A stretch of 64,000 bases of DNA from an uncultured Actinomyces sp. (GTDB taxonomy: Bacteria; Actinomycetota; Actinomycetes; Actinomycetales; Actinomycetaceae). The stretch spans positions 1 through 64,000 of the forward strand of contig CALLSD010000060.1 in the NCBI GenBank assembly GCA_938014245.1. The letters run 5' to 3'. Below are positions 1 to 7,690 of this stretch, one piece after another (the stretch's first letter is position 1; each line of letters opens with the position of its first letter). The notes under the pieces are model-generated. The model worked only from the letters and a program-made list of their open reading frames with translations. It was not told the DNA's origin and searched no databases. Both the position numbers and the translations under genes were made by a program.

Positions 1-505
1 TACCCGCAACCCCCGACCAACACCCGGTCACCCACACTCAACTCTGAAGAGCCCCTTATATCTTCTTGATCTATTTAGGGAAATGTCTAACTCAGGTCAG
101 CTCATACTTTCTGACAGCGTATGATCGGAGTCCGTCGTCTTGGCTGAAGTCCAGGGTGTTGAGCAATAAGTAGGGGCAAAACCAAAATGTGCGAGTAACC
201 ATCGTTCGGCTTCGTGATGCGAAGAGGGGTGCTTTCAGCGTTCCTTTCGCACACTGGTATTAAAGAGTGATAAGTTTGATCTCTCTGTTAAAGATAGTGT
301 TTTCTTACTCTGTAAGTAATGTGGCACCAGAATCCAATAGCGTCGGCGCGCGAAAGATTCTGAGCTGCGTGCTGTACGATGACTCCGCCTTGCTGAATTC
401 GAGGGTTCAAGGCAACTAGGCAAGCTGGTCATCCCGCTCATGTAGCCTCGTCAGCAACGGTAGATTTTGTGCCCGTTGTGTCCTGGAATACCTGCGGCCC
501 AGACG
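1..505. other. Intergenic or decayed region, no gene recognised
   Basis: Half a kilobase at the window edge. Open frames on both strands are short (under 70 codons), have no convincing ribosome-binding site and resemble no family I know. The base composition is AT-richer than the coding sequence that follows. It could be the remains of a decayed gene or the far end of a neighbour's regulatory region; I see no transposase remnant or RNA gene. Confidence 0.4.
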
Positions 506-1294
506 CTAGAACCCCAGCAGTCTGCGGTAAATCGCCTCGTCCTCACCTGAGAACACATCAAACACAACGACCATGGGGGACTGGGTGGCAGTGAGCCACT
601 GATTGACCACGTCTACCGCGACCTCGGCAGCTGCCTGCTTCGGGTAGCCGAAAACGCCCGTTGAAATACAGCAGAAGGCAAGCGAGCCCATACCGCTTTC
701 CTGCGCCAAATCCAGGCAATTCAGGTACGAGCTCATCAGCTCGAAACGATGCATGTCAGCGTCCTCGCCGGCGGGCACAATCGGCCCGACCGTGTGAATC
801 ACTCGCTGCGAAGGCAAGTTGTATGCACCCGTAATCTTCGCCCTACCCGTCGGCTCCTCGTGGCCCTGCTCCTCCATGAGCTGCGCACACTCCAAGCGCA
901 ACTGGACGCCCGCAAACGTATGAATTGCGTTATCAATACATGCGTGCCCGGGCTCCCAACACCCCAACAACTTCGAGTTCGCCGCGTTGACAATCGCATC
1001 CGCCGCGAGCCTCGTAATGTCACCGCGCCACAGGCGAATGTTTGGGTGCAGGGGTGCGACCTCGGCCTCGTCAATGGAAACAACCCCGTCCCCGGCAATC
1101 AACTCGCTGAGCAACTGATCCTGCAAAGCCAGCCACTGCGGCGAGGCGGGCATGGGCGGGCGCGTATTGACCAGCGCGCGGAATTGCGCCCACATCTCAT
1201 CGACCCCGGTCGGTGCGGGCACCGGGATACCGCGCTCCTCGCACAGTCCCTCAATCAGTGGGGTTAACAGCTCGAGCTTCCGACTGGGCCACAT
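506..1294 (-). CDS. Zinc-dependent macrodomain protein (probable ADP-ribosyl hydrolase)
   Basis: The protein has 262 residues from the second ATG; AAAGGA sits 6 nt before it, whereas it touches the first ATG at 1300. The N-terminal 80 residues are helical. The macrodomain follows with GDIT (about residue 91), DAIVNAAN (99-106), the zinc signature GCWEPGHACIDNAIH (111-125, ligands Cys112, His117, Cys119) and the STGVFGYP loop (211-218). Zinc macrodomains of this class remove ADP-ribose from modified proteins, and in some Gram-positives they lie beside SirTM and a lipoyl/GcvH-like operon. No such partner is present here, so the substrate is unknown. The nearest ADP-ribose enzyme is the DraG-type protein at 10.1-11.3 kb. 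Confidence 0.87.
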   Translation of the reverse strand: MWPSRKLELLTPLIEGLCEERGIPVPAPTGVDEMWAQFRALVNTRPPMPASPQWLALQDQLLSELIAGDGVVSIDEAEVAPLHPNIRLWRGDITRLAADAIVNAANSKLLGCWEPGHACIDNAIHTFAGVQLRLECAQLMEEQGHEEPTGRAKITGAYNLPSQRVIHTVGPIVPAGEDADMHRFELMSSYLNCLDLAQESGMGSLAFCCISTGVFGYPKQAAAEVAVDVVNQWLTATQSPMVVVFDVFSGEDEAIYRRLLGF

Positions 1295-1353
1295 AAGCAT
1301 TCCTTTTCTAAAAACGTGGGTTGATAACAGTCTAGTTCCACGGCGGTGATCGG

Positions 1354-1446
1354 CTAACGCTGTTTCAGCCGCATGTACATGAACCCGGTGTGATTGCCCT
1401 TAAGCGCCACCCGATTACCGCCAGTGGCGGTATAAATTGGCGGTAA
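1354..1446 (-). pseudogene. Possible C-terminal remnant of a GNAT acetyltransferase
   Basis: An open frame of 30 codons ends in FMYMRLKQR and a stop. It resembles the C-terminal strand of GNAT acetyltransferases; the intact GNAT gene just downstream ends in VYMRLEL. There is no start or body, and an in-frame stop lies immediately upstream at 1447-1449. It may be the tail of a deleted acetyltransferase. The match is short, so the assignment is tentative. Confidence 0.3.
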
Positions 1447-1448
1447 TC
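1413..1448. promoter_or_regulatory. Triple inverted/direct motif TGGCGGTA, candidate operator
   Basis: TACCGCCA (1416-1423) and TGGCGGTA (1425-1432) form a 17-nt palindrome with one central base. A third TGGCGGTA (1438-1445) follows, so that GATTACCGCC (1413-1422) and GGCGGTAATC (1439-1448) also pair perfectly. A TATAAAT box (1431-1437) lies between the half-sites. The block sits between the divergent macrodomain and GNAT genes. Either an operator or a simple hairpin would fit. Confidence 0.45.
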
Positions 1449-1568
1449 AGTCAGCGGAGGGCGCCCAGCTTCTCACTGACTCGTTCGTGCGTGTTACTCG
1501 TGCGTTCCTATTGCTACATTGAGCGATGAGAATTGGGGCTGAATTCCAGGCAGACAAGGAGTCTGACA

Positions 1569-2114
1569 ATGAGGTACACCAAGACGGTGGTGTTGGAGGG
1601 CGGAGTGGAACTCCTCGTGAGGAACGCCGTCGCCTCGGATACCCGTGCGTTGCGCGAGACCACGCAACGCACCCATGCGGAGACCGACTACCTGCTGTCC
1701 TACCCGGATGAGCAGAACGTCGACGACGAGCAAGAGGCCCGCTCTCTGGAAGAAACAGAACGCAGCGACAATGAGGTCGAGCTCGTCGCCGTCATCGATG
1801 GGCGCATCGTGGGGAGCGCAGGAGTTTCAGCGGTGCGCAGTCGGCGCAAGGTCGCGCACCGGGCGCGTTTCGGGATCAGCATCCTCAAGGAGTACTGGGG
1901 GATGGGGATCGGTCGGGTGCTGATGGACGCGAGCATTGACTGTGCTCGGAAGGCGGGCTACACCCAGCTCGAACTCGAAGTGGTGGCGGATAACGAGCGG
2001 GCAGTGTCTCTGTACCGTCGTGCGGGCTTCGAGGAATACGGGCGCAACCCCCGGGGCTACCGGTCCGCGTCTGCGGGATATCAGGAGCTCGTGTACATGA
2101 GGCTGGAACTGTAG
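1569..2114 (+). CDS. GNAT family N-acetyltransferase
   Basis: The protein has 181 residues from the ATG at 1569, chosen because AAGGAG lies 7 nt upstream; a longer in-frame extension to 1533 lacks a ribosome-binding site. The acetyl-CoA-binding motif A is visible as KEYWGMGIGRVLM (about residues 107-119), followed by LELEVVADNERAVSLYRRAGF, the usual motif B with the Asn and Tyr of GNAT enzymes. It is a single-domain enzyme transferring an acetyl group to an amine. The substrate cannot be read from sequence; a RimL-type peptide or small-molecule amine is possible. It stands alone, with an AT-rich gap after it. Confidence 0.85.
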   Translation: MRYTKTVVLEGGVELLVRNAVASDTRALRETTQRTHAETDYLLSYPDEQNVDDEQEARSLEETERSDNEVELVAVIDGRIVGSAGVSAVRSRRKVAHRARFGISILKEYWGMGIGRVLMDASIDCARKAGYTQLELEVVADNERAVSLYRRAGFEEYGRNPRGYRSASAGYQELVYMRLEL

Positions 2115-2469
2115 CGCTACGAGGGCGGCGCCAACCTTCCGGGATGTCAATGTCCGATCAGGTAACGATGGAGTGCAGGAATCGTAAGCATTACTCGATT
2201 GAATGTTCTTGAGGTGAGGTAAAACAAAGCTGACCGGCTAATTCTTCTGAAAAGAGACTCAAGAATGAGTGGGAATTTTGACAAAATCTCTAATTTTGAG
2301 GGTAGAATCCTAGTCTGTTGGCAATAATGCAGCGATCTCTCAGGGTAAAAGCAGGAATAAAGTTGTTCTAGGTCGCACGCTATTCGTTGGTGAATAGAGG
2401 GGCGGTCGCGCTTTCCTGAAATGAGGGCTGGTTATTTGTTGTCTGCGTTTTTATTGGAGAAGTTCATAG
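2115..2469 (+). promoter_or_regulatory. AT-rich leader with a strong promoter for the 2470 gene
   Basis: This 355-bp gap is distinctly AT-rich. It contains TTGACA (2278-2283) and TAGAAT (2303-2308) with 19 bp between them, a good sigma-70-type promoter reading toward the gene at 2470. That would leave a leader of roughly 155 nt. I see no RNA family I recognise and no open frame of note. Confidence 0.5.
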
Positions 2470-3381
2470 TTGAACGATGAGACTCAAGGAAGAGTGTCAA
2501 TGGTCCCTCAGAGTGATTCTGAAGAAGCAACAAACAAAGAAACAGTGAAGCCTCTGACGCGGCGGCTGGTTTATATCGCGATCGCCGTCCTCGTTGTAAT
2601 CGTGTTTTCTTGCTACCTGTTTATCGTTGCGCCTCATAATCGAGCAATGCGTGAGTTTCAGGATGCTGCTTCTGCTGTCCAACAGAAGAATGCTGAACTG
2701 CAGGAGAAGATTGAAGCAGGCCAGCAGGCATTGGATACAGGAGAAACGCCCTTTGATATTGCGACAAAAGATAGTCTTACGGTTCTGATTGCGAACTCGA
2801 AACAAGAGTTGCGCCAAATTCCTAATGATTTGCCATATATGGCAAGCGAAATCGACAAGAAGACAGAAGAACTTCGACAGCCACTTGACTTCGCTCAGGA
2901 TATTCAAAAACTTCAGGAAGCAAAAGAGGGATTTGAGAAGAGCGTTCGCCAACTGAAACAAGTTACTGCACCGACTCAAGACTTCGTCGTATCGCGTCTA
3001 GGTCAAGTTGCCGACGTCTCGGATCTTGCGCCAGTGACTGAAGAGAATGATCCTAATCATCATCTCAATAAACCTCGTGGTTATACCGCTGCTATTTTCT
3101 TTAGCTACAGCAAGGTCAAGGATCAGTATGGTCAGTATGCGGGGAAAAACTCAATCGAAAAAGGTACGGCTGGTGGTGGCTGTATTGAAGTGTTTGCAAA
3201 TGCTGAAGACGCGAATGCGCGAAACGAGTATCTGTCCTCGTTTGATGGCAACGGGTTTTTCGATTCTGGTTCGCACGAAGTCGTTGGTACCGTATTGATT
3301 CGAACTTCGCATGATCTGACGGGAACTCAACAGAAAGAGCTGACTGCAGAGATTAAATCAGCGCTTACTGCAGTCCAATAA
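2470..3381 (+). CDS. Membrane-anchored coiled-coil protein, function unknown
   Basis: A TTG start is used, with GGAG 9-10 nt upstream. The 303-residue protein has a charged cytoplasmic N-terminus, one membrane helix at about residues 34-54, then a long helical segment rich in Gln, Glu and Lys (about 60-165) that should form a coiled coil. A mixed C-terminal domain (about 195-300) has the look of a compact extracytoplasmic fold. I do not recognise the family with confidence; it recalls proteins loosely called EbhA in Actinomycetaceae. The gene is much AT-richer than its neighbours and lacks the CGAGGCC heptamer common elsewhere, which suggests later acquisition. Confidence 0.7.
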   Translation: MNDETQGRVSMVPQSDSEEATNKETVKPLTRRLVYIAIAVLVVIVFSCYLFIVAPHNRAMREFQDAASAVQQKNAELQEKIEAGQQALDTGETPFDIATKDSLTVLIANSKQELRQIPNDLPYMASEIDKKTEELRQPLDFAQDIQKLQEAKEGFEKSVRQLKQVTAPTQDFVVSRLGQVADVSDLAPVTEENDPNHHLNKPRGYTAAIFFSYSKVKDQYGQYAGKNSIEKGTAGGGCIEVFANAEDANARNEYLSSFDGNGFFDSGSHEVVGTVLIRTSHDLTGTQQKELTAEIKSALTAVQ

Positions 3382-3403
3382 GATCGTGGAATGACCCATC
3401 GGT

Positions 3404-3446
3404 AATTGGCCAGATCTGATCTCTAAGAGATTGGATCCGGCCAATT
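3404..3446. terminator. Inverted repeat, possible terminator
   Basis: AATTGGCC (3404-3411) and GGCCAATT (3439-3446) are perfect complements around a 27-nt loop, a short distance after the stop at 3381. There is no U-run, so termination is only likely, not shown. Confidence 0.4.
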
Positions 3447-3505
3447 GGTGCGTTGCCTAATGGAGAGGCTTCGTGGGAGTGATCGGTAGTCTTCCGTCCA
3501 GAGGG

Positions 3506-3511
3506 TACCCT
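3506..3511 (+). promoter_or_regulatory. -10 box TACCCT, 6 nt before a start codon
   Basis: TACCCT is followed by exactly 6 nt and the GTG of the glycosyltransferase at 3518. This is the spacing expected of a leaderless transcript. No good ribosome-binding site precedes the GTG. Confidence 0.5.
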
Positions 3512-3517
3512 TAAACC

Positions 3518-4681
3518 GTGAAAATCCTTGTCGTCCCCATGCTGGCCCGCTCGCGGATGGGCGGCCCATGGTCGCGCGCGCAGCAGATCGCTCGCGCATT
3601 TCTTAGCCGCGGCCACGAGGTCACGCTAGCGTGGGGAGACGATGGAAACTGCGTCAATCCGGTCGCCCCGGCATTTGAAGTTCCCGTTCCCTCACCCCTT
3701 GGTCTTCCCGAGGCCATCGCCCGTCACACCTTTCCGCTGGCATCGCGCTTGGGGCTGATGGGACGCAAACCCGTTCACAGTTTCGAAGAAGTGCTGTGGC
3801 TAACGGGCTCATTGGACTACCACTACAGCTGCGCGGTCGTTGAGGCACTCCGTGAATTCATGCGCACCTGGCGCCCTGACATCGTCTACTCGGAATTCAA
3901 CTTGGCTGCGGTGATCGCCGCCCGCGCCGAGGGAATCCCATGCGTGGGCAGTGGCTCGCAGCCGACGACCGTCGCCTACGCCTCAAACCCGCGAAAATCA
4001 GCGGGAATTCGACGACTACTGCGAGAGATGGACATGCCCGCCCCGGCCTCGTCCCTGACCATTCTTGAGGGGATGAAACGCCGCTTCATTCCGAGCTGTC
4101 CCTCGCTGGAACCGGAGGCGGGGGAGCGGGCGATCTACTGCGGTTTTCTTGGCGATGTACCAAAGCTGGATGCTCGCAGCGCCGATCGTGATTGCGCGGT
4201 GGTCTACCTCGGTTCGGGCAGTGTCCCCGCGGGAGTGGCCGTGCGAGTGGGCCGGCGGCTCTCGAGCGCGCTTGGCTGCGATGTGCACGTCGCAGGTGTG
4301 CCCGAAGCTGCCTACGCTGCAGCTGGCCGCGAGGTGCACTGCGCGCCTCGCCTCAACTTTGCCGAGCTCCTGCCGCGCGCCCGTGTCATGGTCCATCACG
4401 GAGGGCAAAACTCGATGATGGACGCGCTGGCTTATGAAGTCCCCCAAGTCGTCGTACCTGGGCGCGTGTTTGAGCGCCAATTCAACGCCGAGGCCGTCGA
4501 GCGTACGCGCTGTGGCTTGAGCGTGCGCGCACCCAAGCCCGCTCTCATTGCCGAGGCCGCGCTACGCCTCGTTAATGAAGTGGCCCTGAGTGGTGGGCTT
4601 ACAAAGCTGCGTGACGAACTGTCGGCATTGGGCGGAACTGAGCGGATTGTCCGTGAGGTCGAGGAGATTCGCTACTTGTAG
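3518..4681 (+). CDS. GT1/MGT-family glycosyltransferase
   Basis: The protein has 387 residues from a GTG that appears leaderless. The N-terminal half carries the GT-B acceptor domain with a first strand KILVVPML and a conserved RGHEVTLA segment. The C-terminal half has the nucleotide-sugar loop: AELLPRARVMVHHGG followed by QNS (His293-His294, Gln297), then PQVVVPG, as in UGT/MGT enzymes. These enzymes move a sugar from an activated donor to a lipid, antibiotic or secondary metabolite. There is no biosynthetic cluster beside it, so the acceptor is unknown; self-protection by glycosylating an antibiotic is one possibility. It is monocistronic. Confidence 0.85.
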   Translation: MKILVVPMLARSRMGGPWSRAQQIARAFLSRGHEVTLAWGDDGNCVNPVAPAFEVPVPSPLGLPEAIARHTFPLASRLGLMGRKPVHSFEEVLWLTGSLDYHYSCAVVEALREFMRTWRPDIVYSEFNLAAVIAARAEGIPCVGSGSQPTTVAYASNPRKSAGIRRLLREMDMPAPASSLTILEGMKRRFIPSCPSLEPEAGERAIYCGFLGDVPKLDARSADRDCAVVYLGSGSVPAGVAVRVGRRLSSALGCDVHVAGVPEAAYAAAGREVHCAPRLNFAELLPRARVMVHHGGQNSMMDALAYEVPQVVVPGRVFERQFNAEAVERTRCGLSVRAPKPALIAEAALRLVNEVALSGGLTKLRDELSALGGTERIVREVEEIRYL

Positions 4682-4759
4682 GATCTGCCCCGTGGCCGAT
4701 GTTGGAGCCTAGCGGGCCTGAGCAGAAGCTTTCGTACTTGAACTGCGCTATTCCCCAGA

Positions 4760-4952
4760 CTCATTGACACCATTTGGAGGCATTGACATCAGTTGGAGCT
4801 TTGGATGAGCGGTTTTTGGGGTATGCGATGCTTCCCAGCGGTGTCAATCGCGCCAAGTGGTGTCGATCTGGCCTAAGAGCATCAATCCGCCGTGACGGCC
4901 TTGACGATAACCTCACTCTGTCGGTGTCGATCTGACCTAAGAGCGTCAATCC
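4760..4952. repeat. Dispersed repeat copy A, IS-terminus-like
   Basis: This non-coding block contains ATTGACACC/ATTGACATC twice in one orientation and GGTGTCAAT/GGTGTCGAT in the other, around a core that reads GAGCGGTTTTTGGGGTATGC. A second copy lies at 7575-7690. Within copy A a 30-bp unit (4859-4888) is repeated at 4923-4952 with two mismatches. Repeated short binding sites near an end are typical of IS21-type insertion sequences, but no transposase is present, so this is a remnant or a non-autonomous element by inference. Confidence 0.6.
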
Positions 4953-5030
4953 CACGTAGTAGCGCCGGGTGAGTAGCCCCGGCCAGGCCGTCTCAATCGA
5001 CGCTGTGACAGGAGTCGCCCCCGCGCGCTC

Positions 5031-5771
5031 TCAGTTCCACCCGCGCAGGATGGCCTCGAGGCCTCGCTCAAACTGGGTGACAAAATCGTAGCGATCCTCA
5101 AGGAGATCCTGGATGAGTGGTCGCAGTGCCTGCGCGTCCTCCGGGCTCAATGCGGCGCTCGCGGCCTGCAAATCGACAGGCTGCTCAGTGGTGCCGCCCA
5201 CGGGCGGGACGACCTCGGCGGCAACGAAAGCCGTCGTATAGATCGACACGGCGTTGACCAATCCGAGCATGTCGGCGTTCGGCGTGAAACCGCGCCGGGC
5301 AAGTGCCACGAACACGCGCGCGAGCTGAGAAAGCTGCTCGGGAGTCGACATCGGGTGAGTGAGCAGCAACATGACCGTACCCGGGTGCGCACGAAGCGTG
5401 GCGGCCAGGCAGTGCGCGTACTCGCGCATGTAGGCCAGCAGTGGCGAGGCCGAGGCGACCTGGGGTGTTCCCGGCTCGGCGTGCGTCGCCTCATGCGAAG
5501 CTGTGGACTCAGAGCGCCCCGGCACGTCCACTTTCCCGCCCTCAACGCGAGCCAAGAATGAGTCAAAAGTCAGGCGCCAAACCTGTTCCGAAATGCCCTC
5601 CAACAGAGCAGCCTTGTCGGGAATATGGCGATAAAAAGCGGCCTGGGACACGCCTAAACGCTTTCCCAAAGATCGCAGAGATAGAGCGGAGAGCCCCTCC
5701 TCATCAACCAATTCGAGCGCAGCAGACAAGATAATGTCTCGCGACAGCGCGCGTGGCTTTGATAAAGGCAT
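5031..5771 (-). CDS. TetR-family repressor of the adjacent ABC exporter
   Basis: The protein has 246 residues. Residues 1-60 form a TetR helix-turn-helix domain, with LSLRSLGKRLGVSQAAFYRH as the recognition unit. The C-terminal ligand domain follows and looks like the tetracycline-repressor C-terminal type. It is the last gene of a three-gene leftward operon: ATPase, permease, repressor. GGAGAG sits 3 nt before the ATG. The likely operators are the two identical 15-bp palindromes at 7480-7526 upstream of the first gene, so the operon would repress itself until a drug-like ligand binds. The inducer is unknown. Confidence 0.88.
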   Translation of the reverse strand: MPLSKPRALSRDIILSAALELVDEEGLSALSLRSLGKRLGVSQAAFYRHIPDKAALLEGISEQVWRLTFDSFLARVEGGKVDVPGRSESTASHEATHAEPGTPQVASASPLLAYMREYAHCLAATLRAHPGTVMLLLTHPMSTPEQLSQLARVFVALARRGFTPNADMLGLVNAVSIYTTAFVAAEVVPPVGGTTEQPVDLQAASAALSPEDAQALRPLIQDLLEDRYDFVTQFERGLEAILRGWN

Positions 5772-5791
5772 GGGCTCTCCGCTCGGGTGGA

Positions 5792-6553
5792 TTACTCCTT
5801 GTGATACCGAAACTTTATCAGTGCAAGTGCGGCGAACGCGGCGAAGAATCCCAACAATGCGCCGATTTGTGGGGCGATATCAGTGAAACCAAGTCCGTCC
5901 AAGCTGACCTTGTTGATTGCTGAGTTCGCCCAGTAGGCGGGGGAGAGGCGTGCAGCGTGTTGAGCCCAGTCGGGGAAAGATGAAACTGTGCAGAATGCTC
6001 CGCCGATTCCTGCGGCAAGCATGCCCACGATGTTTGACATGGATAGAGCGGCATCGCGACTATGTGACCACAAAGCGATCGCGACGCCTAGGGCCGATAG
6101 GACCGCCGAAAAACACAGCAGAACCACCATCAGCGCAACAAGAGAGCCCTTCGGACGATATCCGAAAATCACAGCGCCGAGCACGAGAACGACCGTAATC
6201 TGAACGCTCTGCATGATGTATGCAACCAGAGCCTTACCGCTCAGGATAGACGCGCGCGAGGTCGGAGAGGCCTCGAGGCGTTCCCACGTCCCCCAGGAAT
6301 GCTCGTTGAAAAACGAGCCAATGATGTTCTGGACGGCGAGGAATGAGAAGAGAATCGCCATCGAGGGAACAGCTTGTTCCGCGCCGGTGGCACCCGTGTA
6401 TCCGTCGGCCAGGAGCATTGACTTGAACGCCGGCATCATGAAAGGGATCAAGACAAGCGGGATTACTGTCAGAATGAGCGTTGGCGCGGGGTCGGTGAGT
6501 TGAAGGCGGATATTCAAGCGGGTCATTGCCCACAGTTGCTTAAGCTGCGACAT
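5792..6553 (-). CDS. ABC-2 type permease, drug-export type
   Basis: The protein has 253 residues from the ATG at 6553, chosen because GGAGAG lies 5 nt upstream; a longer frame to 6607 begins inside the ATPase gene without a ribosome-binding site. Six hydrophobic segments and the conserved loop ERLEASPTSRASILSGKAL identify the ABC-2 (DrrB/NodJ-like) class. It overlaps the ATPase stop by 14 nt, so the two are translationally coupled and should form one exporter. The cargo is unknown. A hydrophobic antibiotic or lipid is usual for this family. Confidence 0.87.
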   Translation of the reverse strand: MSQLKQLWAMTRLNIRLQLTDPAPTLILTVIPLVLIPFMMPAFKSMLLADGYTGATGAEQAVPSMAILFSFLAVQNIIGSFFNEHSWGTWERLEASPTSRASILSGKALVAYIMQSVQITVVLVLGAVIFGYRPKGSLVALMVVLLCFSAVLSALGVAIALWSHSRDAALSMSNIVGMLAAGIGGAFCTVSSFPDWAQHAARLSPAYWANSAINKVSLDGLGFTDIAPQIGALLGFFAAFAALALIKFRYHKE

Positions 6554-7463
6554 GGTCACTCTCCTCGATGATGTGCAGGTATGCGTTGTGCAGGCTCGGT
6601 TGGTCAATCTTTACGTCGACGAGGCGCGCTCCCGCCAAGGCTGGCGAGGCCAGGACTTCGCCGATGCGCGCGCCCGGGTCGGCCTCGTCCCCGCTGTGGC
6701 GCAGTACATTACCGTCGGCGCTCCACTCCTCAAGCGGGGGAACGGGGCGGTCGAAGGTGAGCGTGACCTCGGCGCTGCCGTGGGCGGAAATGATGTCCTC
6801 AAGGCTTCCGTGGGCAACGATGCGTCCCCCATCCAGGATCGCGATGTTGGAGCCAAGCTCCTCAAACTCCGCCAGGTAGTGCGAGGTGTAGATGACAGCT
6901 GCACCTTCCTCGGCCAGTTGACGGACCGCGCTCAGGATCTGGCTTCGCGCTTCAACATCTGCGCCAACCGTGGGTTCGTCCATGAAGATCAGGCGAGGTT
7001 TGTGCATGATCGCCATGCCCGCGTGGAGCCTGCGCTGCTGACCGCCCGAGAGATGCGAGGCGCGTTGGCTTTGCTTTTCGCTCAGGCCAAGCAGCTCCAT
7101 GACCTCGCCGGCGCGCGTCGTGGCCTCGCGGTGGCCAAGTCCGTGAAGCTCTCCGAAGGCGGTGAGGTTCTGGGCGACGCTGAGGTCTGGATAGATGCCG
7201 AGATCCTGCGGCGCGTATCCGAGTAGCTGGCCGATGTTGTGCGTTGCGGGGTCTTTTCCGCAGATGCGGACGCTGCCGGCATCTGCTTGCTTCAGTCCGC
7301 ACAAAATAGTGATGAGCGTGGATTTTCCAGCGCCATTTCGTCCGAGCAGGCCAAGTATCTGTCCTGGCTCGACGCGAAGGTCGACTCCGCGCAGGACTTT
7401 GTGAGTGCCGTAGCTCTTGTAAATTCCCTGAGCTTCTAGGGTGGGCGAGTGTGGTTGTGACAC
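6540..7463 (-). CDS. ABC exporter ATP-binding protein, DrrA-like
   Basis: The protein has 307 residues from a GTG start with GGGAG 7 nt upstream. The ATPase domain shows Walker A GRNGAGKST (residues 41-49), a Q-loop in GYAPQDLGIYPDLSV, signature LSGGQQRR, Walker B LIFMDEPT and the switch His in YTSHYLAE. A C-terminal extension of about 80 residues is typical of DrrA/CcmA-type exporters. It is the first gene of the operon with the permease and the TetR repressor and lies directly below the paired operators. It powers the permease encoded next. Confidence 0.92.
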   Translation of the reverse strand: MSQPHSPTLEAQGIYKSYGTHKVLRGVDLRVEPGQILGLLGRNGAGKSTLITILCGLKQADAGSVRICGKDPATHNIGQLLGYAPQDLGIYPDLSVAQNLTAFGELHGLGHREATTRAGEVMELLGLSEKQSQRASHLSGGQQRRLHAGMAIMHKPRLIFMDEPTVGADVEARSQILSAVRQLAEEGAAVIYTSHYLAEFEELGSNIAILDGGRIVAHGSLEDIISAHGSAEVTLTFDRPVPPLEEWSADGNVLRHSGDEADPGARIGEVLASPALAGARLVDVKIDQPSLHNAYLHIIEESDHVAA

Positions 7464-7479
7464 GGTTATTCTCCCATCG

Positions 7480-7526
7480 GTTAACAGTGTTAACTTTATG
7501 TCGAAATAGAGGTTAACACTGTTAAC
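7480..7526. promoter_or_regulatory. Two 15-bp palindromic operators for the TetR repressor
   Basis: GTTAACAGTGTTAAC (7480-7494) and GTTAACACTGTTAAC (7512-7526) are the same site in opposite orientation, centres 32 bp apart, about three helical turns. They flank the probable promoter of the ABC operon, 17 nt above its GTG start. Bound TetR dimers would lie on the same face of the DNA. Assignment to the TetR at 5031-5771 is by position and symmetry. Confidence 0.8.
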
Positions 7527-7574
7527 TTATGGATGCAATGCGGTCCGAAAGAATGAAAGAAAAGGGCTCACTGG

Positions 7575-7690
7575 CTCACTGACAGCGTTTGGAGGCATTG
7601 ACACCAGTTGGAGCTTTGAACGAGCGGTTTTTGGGGTATGCGATGTCGCCAAGTGGTGTCAATCCGGCCTGCTGGTGTCGATCGCGCCTA
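7575..7690. repeat. Dispersed repeat copy B, IS-terminus-like
   Basis: It aligns with copy A (4760-4880): TTTGGAGGCATTGACA at the left, the shared core GAGCGGTTTTTGGGGTATGC, and GGTGTCAAT/GGTGTCGAT motifs at the right. Compared with A, about 17 bp after the core are missing. Its right end supplies the stop codon of the esterase gene (7688-7690). The two copies flank the TetR/ABC operon. Confidence 0.6.

Noticed and set aside
4760..7690. A complete insertion sequence
   Set aside because: No transposase or IstB-like frame is present between or beside the repeats; the genes between them are an exporter operon.
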